DNA from: Zygnema cylindricum
Taxonomy: Eukaryota > Streptophyta > Zygnematophyceae > Zygnematales > Zygnemataceae
Reading direction: 5' to 3'
Assembly (NCBI GenBank): GCA_037447655.1
Contig: JBBHKE010001698.1
Coordinates: forward strand, 79,574 to 130,800
Length of the DNA stretch: 51,227 bases
The notes beneath the pieces were generated by a model, which saw only the letters and a program-made list of their open reading frames with translations, was not told the DNA's origin and ran no database searches. Position 1 is the first letter of the stretch. Each line of letters begins with the position of its first letter. Made by a program: the position numbers and the translations under genes. Positions 10,992 through 19,763 of the stretch are shown one piece after another.

Positions 10992-11019
10992 GGAATTTGT
11001 TGAAATCGGACTCCTTTTT

Positions 11020-11660
11020 CTACAAAACTTTTAACTTTGGTATAAAATTCGAACTAATATGTATATTTACCATCAGCATGCATAAGATAATTTCAAAATT
11101 GAATAAGTATGGAATAGATTTAGGGCAAACTAACTACATTCGTTAAGAAAAAAGATGCATTTAAAAACTTGATTTAGAGCAATGTATAGATTCTACTAAA
11201 TAGAGCATATGACTATTCTTGGAAAAAACAAACGTCATAATTGCAAAAACAGATTAAATACGAACTAATTTCTCCAACAAATCCTATTTTCCTATTAATT
11301 CACCGTATAGATGTTTGAAAATGCCTAGTAATCTCAACAATGAAGAGAAAAACTGCAGCAGACTTAACCTAGAGCTTTTCAGCGCTGCAGAGGTATTAGG
11401 GTTTCATAAAAAAACGCTGGCTCAGACTACAGCACTGTACAGTATGGGTATCGAACAAGCGCCCACTCAAAAGAAGACACCTTAAAAAAGGCGGGAACTA
11501 ATTTGAACTATTTTGGGCTTCGCCTTCGATTCCTTGTTATTCTCGCCCATGATGTACCCGATATAAGTAAACGTACTAAAGTACTAAACGTACATGATTC
11601 GTACACTTTACTCAACGTACATGATTCGTACATTTTACTCACAGACAGTGTGTACGTTTT
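11020..11660. other. Probable 5' flank or 5' UTR region of the helicase gene
   Basis: AT-rich with no convincing exon. On the minus strand a stretch around 11420-11350 contains AAACCCTAA and pyrimidine-rich sequence common in plant 5' leaders, with a GTTAAG donor-like site. A 5' UTR exon is possible but not demonstrated. Confidence 0.3.
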
Positions 11661-11671
11661 CCGCACGATAA

Positions 11672-11943
11672 GGGTCAAGTTCCATCAGTCGAAAAGTGGG
11701 GTAGTTTACAGAAATCCGCGCCCATCCGTACCAAACCGTACCGTTTATATTGTTTTCATATGCGAAACAACATTATAGAGAATCTTGCCAAAACTCTCCG
11801 AAGGCACTGACCGTCAGATATTCATTCGCGAGGCGTTCGAAATCTACGGAGGTCTGGGAGGTAACACTGACCGTCAGATATTCATTCACGAGGCGTTCGC
11901 TTCAGATATTCATTCGCGAGGTGTTCGCTTCATTATTCTCTGT
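11672..11943. mobile_element. Left part of a PIF/Harbinger-like TIR element with internal repeats
   Basis: Begins GGGTCAAGTTCCATCAGTCG after TAA, and shares GAAAAGTGGGG, ACCGTACCGTTT and ACAACATTA landmarks with the element at 30507-31210. It contains three direct repeats around GATATTCATTCGCGAGGCG. The right end is not found; the TIR element at 11945 starts directly after it. Confidence 0.5.
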
Positions 11944-11944
11944 A

Positions 11945-12560
11945 CACCGCGAATCGTAATTAGAGTAATGAAAAAATTAGAGTAAAAAAACCAAAAAAAA
12001 CAATTAGAGTAATGAACTCTAATTTATGTGATAGAACTTTTTCACAGTGGAAGTTTACTCTAATTTATTTAAGTACTCTATATTGGGTTATGTCGGCAGT
12101 AAATTTTCGCGCTGAAATTATGAACACTAAATTACGTAGATGTACAGAATCTGTCAGTCCGTATAGTTTTGACGTCATTATGACGTTAGTATTATTTGTC
12201 GAGGTGAATGTCAGCTGATGTTCACACTGACGACGATGCTGTCGACGGACGAGAGTTATGCGAACGGCTTTTTTTCGATGTGATTAATTTTTCGTTTAGT
12301 GCGATTTCACGTGCGAGCGCGATTGTATTAAATCATTATTTGTACCTTTTTACTTTAAAAAGTACAATTTTGCACGGTCGAACGTCGTCCGTACTCCACA
12401 CTATTTAAATATAACCTATATTACAATTTTGTTACGCTAATTAAGCTTACCTAAATTAGAATAATGAAAAAATTAGAATCATTTACTCTATTTGATGTAA
12501 TAGAGTCGAAATTTCGAGCGACCGAATTAGAGTAATTTACTCTAATTACGATTCACGGTG
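11945..12560. mobile_element. Long TA-flanked TIR element, 616 bp
   Basis: TA, then CACCGCGAATCGTAATTAGA at the left and CTAATTACGATTCACGGTG, then TA at the right. The interior has repeated ATTAGAGTAAT-type words near both ends and no coding frame. A partial relative occupies 38401-38937. The ends match those of the ~210-bp family, so both may depend on one transposase, inferred to be Tc1/mariner-like from the TA target. Confidence 0.8.
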
Positions 12561-12561
12561 T

Positions 12562-12685
12562 AGCTGACAACGTTGGTGTAAGTGGTGGGTTGACAACGTT
12601 GGTGTAAGTGGTGGGTTGACAACGTTGGTGTAAGTGGTGGGTTGTCAGTTACACAACGTTGCTGTAGGAGGTGGGTTGTCAACTA
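12562..12685. repeat. Minisatellite, left half
   Basis: Three near-perfect 26-bp units (GACAACGTTGGTGTAAGTGG + TGGGTT) are followed by longer units beginning TACACAACGTTGCTGTA. The array is split by the element at 12686-13245 and resumes at 13246. Confidence 0.85.
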
Positions 12686-13245
12686 CACCGCCAATCGCTA
12701 TTAGCGTTGTGTACGCTAATTCCGTCCCGCTTTTTTTTTTATTATTCTCCATTAGCGTAGTTCATTCTATTTTTTTCTTTACTCTATTTAGGGTTAATTT
12801 TTTAGTACCGTACAAAATGGAAGTACGCCGTCAGTTAATTAGTGTGGTGTACGGACAGTGTCAGACCATACAAAATTGTACCTTTTTAAGTGAAAAAGTA
12901 TAATTAATGAGTTTTAGTAGTCGTGGACGCATGAGAATGTGCGCTCTAAAAAGGGGGTCTAATCGGGTTATCAAATGTCACGTTCGCACATATTCGTCCA
13001 ACAACCACGTTTCGACTGTGTGAACGTACGATTTGTGTACGATTTGTAAGATTTTGTACGAATACCTATATTAGTGTAAACATGTTTGCGACCGACATTT
13101 ATTTTTTTTAAAGATCCAATTTAGAATTATTAAACAATTAGAATGTATGTTTTTTTTCAAAATTTTCAAATTCATAATTAGCGTAAACCACGGTAATTTT
13201 TCATGTACGCTAAAGAAACTTCTACGCTAATAGCGATTGGCTGTG
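12686..13245. mobile_element. TA-flanked TIR element, 560 bp, inside a minisatellite
   Basis: Left end CACCGCCAATCGCTATTAGC, right end GCTAATAGCGATTGGCTGTG, TA on both sides. Removing it with one TA restores the minisatellite unit (...GTTGTCAAC-TA-CACAACGTTG...), so the target duplication is TA. The interior has homopolymer T runs and CGTAC motifs and no transposase. An inverted fragment more than 90% identical to its left 113 bp lies at 38282-38394. Confidence 0.85.
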
Positions 13246-13320
13246 TACACAACGTTGCTGTAAGAGGTGGGTTGTCACCTACACAACGTTGTTGTAAGAG
13301 GTGGGTTGGGTTGTCACCTG
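13246..13320. repeat. Minisatellite, right half
   Basis: Two units of TACACAACGTTGCTGTAAGA followed by GGTGGGTTGTCACC, continuing the array interrupted at 12685. Confidence 0.8.
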
Positions 13321-14120
13321 CAGAAAAAATGAATCGCGACACGTTGGACGATTAGGCTACGTGTCACGATGGACAACCAACGAAAAATCACAAGATTTGC
13401 AAATGGAATGTACCTTTCAAAATGCAACTGAAAAAAAAAAAAAATCTCAAAACGGTCCTTCGTCGCACTATTTCTAGCAACGCCCTTTCTTCACACTATT
13501 TCTAGCAAAGGATTTTCGTCATGTTCGAAAACATAAACCCTATAAAATGAGCTGGCAAAGAAGACAAATTTTGAAGGATATTCAGTATCGGATCATACCT
13601 TGCGTGGTACCACTCAATTGTTTACAAGCTCTACGTGATGAAACATCGACTCAATTAACGATGTGTGCCCATGTGTTCAAGAAACGGTTTTTTCTCGTCT
13701 TTTTCACAGAAAATGGGATTTGCAACGAGAAAATCTTAGGCAGTACGAAAAATGGGCAAAAACCAAAGTACATTTTGCGTCATCTTGGAACTTAGAAAGT
13801 ACTTAAATTTGGCGTAATTATCATTTCGACCCACTTCCACATCACGCCAGCTCATCTTCACACTAGTAGTGGAATCACATCGTGACCTGAATTTAATTAA
13901 AATAATACCCTATTTACGAAAAGAAAACAAGGATTTCACGCGTCAAACGTTTTCGATTTTTTTTGCACAACAGAGAGTACACGCTATTTTCTCTCTGCTC
14001 GTCACGCGCATGTATGGACGAAATGTTGTTTTTGGAAAGCTTTAAGTCTCAGCAAATTTATAGGACCGCGGAAAAATAGATCTATAGGGACACGCGTCGT
14101 CACTTGAAGCACAATGCAGG
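13321..14120. other. Intergenic or long-intron sequence without recognisable features
   Basis: No exon, RNA gene or clear repeat. The open frame at 13547-13795 has no recognisable motif. Confidence 0.4.
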
Positions 14121-14124
14121 TTTT

Positions 14125-14345
14125 TGAATGGTACCGACAACGCAGCTGCGACGCAGATGGAACAAGCGCAGCTGCGGTTATTTTTGATATGGTATGTACG
14201 AACGAACACAGCCTGCGACGCAACGGGACAAACGCAACTGCTGATATTTTGGTACAAGACAACGCAATTGCTACACAACAAGACAAACGCAGCTGCGACT
14301 GTTTTTGGTATGGGACAGCGCAGCTGCTACGAAGCTGCAGATATT
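14125..14345. repeat. CAGCTG-bearing degenerate tandem repeat
   Basis: Units of about 55-60 bp built around CGCAGCTGCGAC, a T-rich TATTTTTGATATG segment and GGGACAACGCA recur three or four times. Overlapping open frames are repeat artefacts. Confidence 0.6.
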
Positions 14346-14807
14346 TGAATGAGATCAGGAATTGGACTGCGCTGCTACGGTTGATATGAATCCAGTCAAC
14401 GGACGGGATTCATAAGAGAATAATTAAGTGACTCGCTAACAGATGTTCTGCAACAGCCGGATGGACGTACCCAGACAGTTGTCACTAAGCCATGCGACAA
14501 GTATTTGAACAAATCACCTGTATATGATTCTCAGTAATATAGATAGTACAACGATAGATTAGTTTTAGCGTGATTAGGAGCACTTAGACCTTAGTGGCAA
14601 TTAAGAGTGTAGAGTTTATCTTTGAAGAGAGAAGAAGAGAAAAGAAGAGTTGATGTAAAGAGGCTTCGGCAAGAAACACATATAATTCTTTTTGGCCGAT
14701 TATCCTTTTGTTTATTATTAGCTTCCGCTGTGTTATGTTTTATATTTTTTTTGAGCATTTATTTTGAGTGGGTTATTTATTTTAAGATCCAACAATACTT
14801 TTTCTCT

Positions 14808-15237
14808 TCTAAATGTGGATGCCTTTGGAAACGGAAGTCTATGAATCTTCCCTTGGGCACATCCACTACAATCATCTGAGATCTCAACATCTCCAAACTC
14901 AATTCCATCCACTATTCCCTTTTTTCTTCATTTTCTTTAATCTATCTAGATTCACATGCCCCAACCTCTTGTGCCAAAGCATCATATCACTTCCACACGA
15001 GTAGAGGACACCCTTTTCATTGCAAACTACAATTCTAAACATTCCTTGACTACCCTTTTCAGCTATGAAATAAAACTCATTATCAAAGCTAGCTGTGAAG
15101 ATTCCTTTCTTAGTTTTGATTTCGAACTCTTTTTCATCTAGAACAGCTATAGAGACTAGATTCTTGTTAAGCTGTGGAATGTGTTGAAATAAGTAGTTTT
15201 TAGTATATTTTCTAGGTCTAAATTTATTAGAAAACAA
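14808..15237 (-). pseudogene. Ty1/copia polyprotein fragment (GAG-pre-integrase), frameshifted
   Basis: On the minus strand the frame carries the copia GAG-pre-integrase signature LWHKRLGHVN, preceded by a NKNLVSIAVL-type segment. After a run of A bases near 14915 the reading continues one base out of frame with a C-x2-C-x2-GK-x2-RLPFP motif, normal for the same domain. Protease, integrase core and reverse transcriptase are absent. From about 14790 onward the minus strand starts TGTTGGATC, which could be the start of an LTR, but no second LTR or end is visible. A truncated retrotransposon remnant. Confidence 0.85.
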
Positions 15238-15475
15238 AATGTACGCAGTCTGCCTCTATCTCTTCTCTCTCTCTCGCCCCCATACTTGTTGTAGTCAATG
15301 AAGGAGAGAGAGAGAGAGAGCAATGGAGCCATGGCTCCCTCAACTCCATAGGAAGGACTAAAGAGTGGCTTAAGCCACTCTCAACAAAAGGTTGAGTCCG
15401 GCAGGACTCGAACCCCCGACCGACAGAGCGCGGCGTAGCCATTAGCTCTAACCAGTCTGTCGTAGAAGTCCGTTA
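15238..15475 (-). mobile_element. tRNA-derived SINE-like element
   Basis: On the minus strand an A-box-like TGGTTAGAGCTAATGG (about 15454-15439) and a perfect B box GGTTCGAGTCC (15414-15404) are 40 bp apart, as in tRNA genes and tRNA-derived SINEs. The arms do not fold into a clean tRNA. Downstream are a perfect 20-bp palindrome centred at 15372 and a CT/GA tract at 15260-15320. It abuts the copia fragment. Confidence 0.5.
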
Positions 15476-15479
15476 GGAG

Positions 15480-16620
15480 ATATAGGGTTTCATTTTTATT
15501 TAAACTATTGTAATGTACTAGATTCATTTAACTGAAACTCTTAACGCCACGCATAGATACAGTTCTACAAAGTACGAAGTACTGTACTTGTTTGAAATGG
15601 ATATCGCGCATTTTGTTTCGACAGCGAAACAAATATCGCGCAAGTATTTATTACGGCCGAGATTGAATTCCGCGTCGAATCTAACGGCGCACATCATCGC
15701 CGAACTCCCGGAATGGTCATTTTGGCATTTAGTGACGTGGCTGTTGTTTTTGGAAGATTCATTTTCGTACATGCGTGCCCTCGCATGTTAGCATACTTAG
15801 TAACCAAATGTAATATGGTGGTTCGAATGGATTTGTAGTTTGGGGGGTAATTGTACGAATGAATTTAAAGTGACGTAAATTACAAATTGAGTGACGCGAA
15901 AAAGCGTACGAATAATACGGAATACAAAATGGAAATGGACGGCGGATCGCTTCGCGATCCGATATGAAATGTTTGAAATATTTAAATTGTACGCCGGCCG
16001 TACGGAATCTAGTGTGACGGACGACAATTACGGAAAGTACGCGATGGTACAAAAGAATCTTTTTGGATAAGTATACTTCAATTTTGACGTGCGGCATTTA
16101 TGACGAAGTACGCGGTTTTCGGTACGGACAAGATTTTGATGGTACCGTATTATTTCAACGAGTGGATTGTGTTGTACTTCGAAGGCCGACGCCGTCCGCC
16201 GCTTTTTGATGGATCACACTATTTTGAGAATGTATGATCAAGTGGGCCGTAAGTATGTGACATCGGCTTGCTGCGTGGACTTATCGACAAGTGACTAAGC
16301 AAGTTGTCACTTATGACGCGGATTTTTGGATGCGTCGGTGTAAATATTTGAAGCATCAATGTTTTGTCTTATTTGAATTAATGATTTAGTGTTGATTAAA
16401 ATAGTTATATTTTAGGTGATCAATGAGGATATCGACAGTTTAATTGTGTGTCTTTATGTGTCGTATTTGCAGACAAGTGTACGCTTGCGATTGCTTGTCT
16501 TTCAGGTGTACGCTTACGATTAGTTTACTCTTACTAAAAGGTTATTATACGTAAATAGGATTTAGTGACAGTAACGTAATTTATGACACTTAGTGATTAT
16601 TTGACAGCTCACAAGTGTAT
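15480..16620. other. Unassigned sequence with CGTAC/TCGCGA-rich words
   Basis: No exon recognised. The frames at 15524-15772 and 15759-16097 show no family motif. Short palindromes (GGATCGCTTCGCGATCC near 15945) suggest decayed mobile DNA. Confidence 0.35.
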
Positions 16621-16630
16621 NNNNNNNNNN
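16621..16630. other. Assembly gap (10 N)
   Basis: Ten N characters directly before a GA microsatellite. The true length of the repeat is unknown. Confidence 0.99.
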
Positions 16631-16745
<115 letters not shown>

Positions 16746-16759
16746 GAGTCAATTCTCAC

Positions 16760-16966
16760 CATGCCAGAGCTCCTTGGAGATAGGAGTAGACAATCTTCAT
16801 CTTCATCTTCACTATCAAGGTCAATTGTAACTCTGTTATTCTGTTGGCGAGTTCTAGGAACGGATGTATGCGTCGGAACTGAAGCTGAACCTCCCTTTGA
16901 CGTCACAGAACTCAGTTTCCGACGCAACTCCAAACCTCTGCCAGAATCAGGTCTAATGGAATCCAT
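16760..16966 (-). CDS. Candidate first coding exon, acidic protein, unidentified
   Basis: Seen: an ATG at 16966 opens 69 codons ending at a GTGAGA donor (16759). The peptide is basic and Ser/Thr-rich at first (RRKLSSVTSKGG), then has VTIDLDSEDEDED, a hydrophobic core plus acidic run as in SUMO-interaction motifs, then LLLSPRSSGM. An in-frame stop lies a few codons above the ATG's open stretch. Inferred: this is a 5' exon of a minus-strand gene divergent from the Aurora kinase. It could belong to the helicase gene, whose next known exon is 5.7 kb away across transposon-filled sequence, but the phase (0) does not fit that exon's simplest acceptor, so an intermediate exon would be needed. I do not recognise the protein. 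Confidence 0.4.
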
Positions 16967-16989
16967 CGGAATAGAAGATGAATTATAAA

Positions 16990-17836
16990 TTTTTGTAACA
17001 GATGAATTTCAATGGCTTCTTGGTAAACCGCGAATCAGGTTTATTTATTTTGTGGATTCTAAACCGGAATCTGTATTAACTCTTAAAAGAAGGTTCTTAG
17101 GGTCTTGAAACAAGCAAGAAACTGGTAATAAATTTTGCAGAATAAGATTTCAGGACAAAGGTTGCTACTAAGTCTAAAGCAGGACAGAAAAAAGTCAGTT
17201 TAACGGAAAACGAAAAAAAAAGACTAAACTGCAACTTTTTCTTATTGATGGAACATCCACATAGGCGATAAAAACCCTAAAAACTACAAATTATATTGAA
17301 ATTAGATATCTTTCGAAGTAGAGATTCGAGACTCTCCCCTCTGCTTGCGATGAAACTTAACAAAATCCTAAGTTTTCTTCTGATTACTTCTTTATCTTAC
17401 CAAGACCTCAAAGACAAAGAAGTCTCTAAAAGTTAGGATCATGAAAACACTAGTAGAAAAACGTCACTACTACAGAAAACGGTAAGAAACGCTACGCATA
17501 ATAAACCAGCCGGAAAATGTGGAAAACCGAATGGACGATGACGCATGAATTTTCCGCCATCAAAGAAGAGCCATGGATGGCTTAAATAATGCTTCTCACC
17601 ATACCAAGCCCATAAACTGTTCTAAAAAGTGCGAATCAGCATAAAGTGCGAGAGTGATCCATAGGGCCATAGCAACAAGACATTTTGACTTTGTACGGAA
17701 AAATCTTGAGGCATGTCACTTCCTGTAGGGGAAATTTTCGTTTCATGTGAGGACGCCGCACGAAATTCTCGCACGTTTATAAGTTTAAACATATAAAACG
17801 ACGACAGGTCTGAAACTTACATAGAATGGAACAGTA
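16990..17836. other. Intergenic sequence, no feature seen
   Basis: AT-rich sequence with no exon, repeat or RNA gene that I can support. Confidence 0.4.
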
Positions 17837-18040
17837 CACCGTGTATCCCTATTAGTGCTGATAACCTTTTCGCCACTTAAAACCGTATATACTTGTCCGA
17901 TTTTCACACGGAGACCGCCAACGGGAAGGTGAGAGCCTTGGCTTTCAATCGCAACCGTCAGATCCGTAATCCGACAAGCGTGTACGAAAAAAATATGTTT
18001 TAAGTGGCAAAAAAACATTAACACATAGCAATACACGGTG
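17837..18040. mobile_element. Short TIR element, ~210-bp family, copy 5
   Basis: TA, then CACCGTGTATCCCTATTAGT, and at the right CACATAGCAATACACGGTG, then TA. The interior has TTCGCCACTTAAAAC and its inverse GTTTTAAGTGGC as an inner inverted repeat. Confidence 0.85.
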
Positions 18041-18621
18041 TAGTTCAAGAAAAACAGCAATTTCAAATAATGTCGTTTCACGCCCATAGATGCTGAATAG
18101 GTAACAATATTAAGGGTAAGTTGACTTAACCTACATTACTGTAGAAGTGTTGAATACTACGGTACGGTACAGTACTGTGGTCTTCACGTGGATTGGTTTA
18201 TACTTTCACTTAAATAGAGAGGTGATGCTTCAGGCTATAAGCTGAATACAAACTACACTATTTAAGGCAAACTCTATTCAGTCGTTTCTAATCCAGTTCT
18301 CCAGCTTCGTGACAACCGTGACAGTAAACACGGTTTGAGAAAATTTGAATTACCGCACAGTAACTTTTGCCGCCAAAAGACTTGTAGCATCGACAGTACA
18401 GTACGGTAAGGCGTTCAACTCAATAGGTCAAAAGTGCGAAAAGGCGTTGAAAGTTGAAAGTTGAAACGCTATTTCAGATTACCAGTATTATACGGTACGC
18501 ACTATTTTCCGAAAAACGAGTATAGTACGCGAGCAACATATAGAAACTCCCATGCCGTAACGAACTTCAAAACACGTTTTGTTTGGACGTGTAATGTAAC
18601 TACAGTACAGTTCACAGTACA

Positions 18622-18834
18622 CACCGTGAATCGCTTATAGTGCTAATGTTTTTTTAGCCACTTAAACATCTTTTCTCTTTGCACAATTGTCGGTTTTTCA
18701 ATCCGACGGTTCCTTATTGAAAGGCAAGATTCTCACCTTCCGATTGGTTCTCCAATTATTAAACGGGCAAGTGTGCACAAACAAAAGATGTTTTGTGGCT
18801 AAAAAAACATTAACACTAAAAGCGATTCACGGTG
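18622..18834. mobile_element. Short TIR element, ~210-bp family, copy 6
   Basis: CACCGTGAATCGCTTATAGT at the left, ACACTAAAAGCGATTCACGG at the right, TA after the right end. The inner inverted repeat GCCACTTAAACATCTTTTCT pairs with AGATGTTTTGTGGC. Well preserved; lies about 0.9 kb upstream of the Aurora start codon. Confidence 0.85.
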
Positions 18835-18892
18835 TAGCAAACAGAAACGAATTACAACGCGGTAACTGTAAGATCGTGGCTCGTCTTTTGGA

Positions 18893-19014
18893 TAAATTAG
18901 AGTAAACTTCATCGTTGAAAAGGCTCTATCACATAAATTAGCGTAAATTACTCTAATTGTTTTTTTCAGTTTTTATACTCTAATTTTTTCATTACTCTAA
19001 TTACGATGCGCGGT
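18893..19014. mobile_element. Truncated end of the 616-bp TIR family
   Basis: Ends ATTACTCTAATTACGATGCG + CGGTG, then TA, matching the right end of the element at 11945-12560, and shares its ATTAGCGTAAATTACTCTAA words. The other end is missing. Confidence 0.7.
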
Positions 19015-19095
19015 GTAGTACACTTACACTGACGCGACAAGTGCGTCGGCTATAGTTGAAAACCGTCATGTAGACGATATTTTTATTTGTCCATG

Positions 19096-19106
19096 TGACC
19101 GTTGAA
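19096..19106 (-). promoter_or_regulatory. MSA-like mitotic promoter element
   Basis: The minus strand reads TTCAACGGTCA, one mismatch from the plant mitosis-specific activator consensus YCYAACGGYYA bound by three-repeat MYBs. It lies about 660 bp upstream of the Aurora start, and Aurora genes are G2/M-expressed. A single imperfect hit, so weak. Confidence 0.3.
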
Positions 19107-19574
19107 AATCGGATAGTCTGTCCTGTTCAAACGGATGTCTCCGGAATTTTAGGGTTTCAGGGATATCACTCTCCTGCAATGCTATTATGGCGGTGTCATT
19201 CTGAGCAGGCATGCAAGAGAAAAAGATAACAATACTTCGAAGATTATTGAGGTTATGAGCAGAATTCTATAAGGAGAAGGAATATATATAAAACGAGAAG
19301 ACGAAGAATTTAGTTTACCTGGATGTAATTTGAGGACTAGCTGGAAGTTCCCAGACTTTTTCCTTTCTTAGACTTATAGTTCGTTTCAGTTTTTTTTTCT
19401 TAGGGTGAGTTTTCTTATCTACATGTGCTATCAGTAAAAGAATAGTGTTTTCTTACTTTTGCTAGCTCGTCCTTCTGTTATTGCTTTGTATACCTTCTAT
19501 CTTCTATATGCGTTGTCAAGAGTTGTAAATATATACATCATTCGAGGATGTTGCAGTAGAATCATTTTTTTTAT

Positions 19575-19763
19575 GTAATTTGCACACTTTTTTCTTCCCC
19601 TCCTTTCTTTTTCCGCTATCTCTCTCTTCCTCCTTCCCTCTTCTTTCTTCTTTCTCACACTATCTCTCTCTTCCTCTCTTCCGATCTTTTTGTTAATTTA
19701 TACAATTATAACTGGTAAAGAGAATTCGAAGAGAATATCGATAGTTAGGAGAAGTTGGGAAAA
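19575..19763 (+). promoter_or_regulatory. CT-rich 5' leader of the Aurora gene
   Basis: A CT-rich tract (19590-19690) directly before the start codon, as is common in plant 5' UTRs. The transcription start cannot be read from sequence alone. Confidence 0.4.

Noticed and set aside
14114-14389. Small gene with Ala/Thr-rich product
   Set aside because: Frames follow the ~57-bp CAGCTG repeat; several frames open together, typical of a repeat artefact.
15395-15465. A functional tRNA gene
   Set aside because: B box is good, but stems for acceptor, anticodon and T arms do not pair cleanly; a SINE or pseudogene is likelier.
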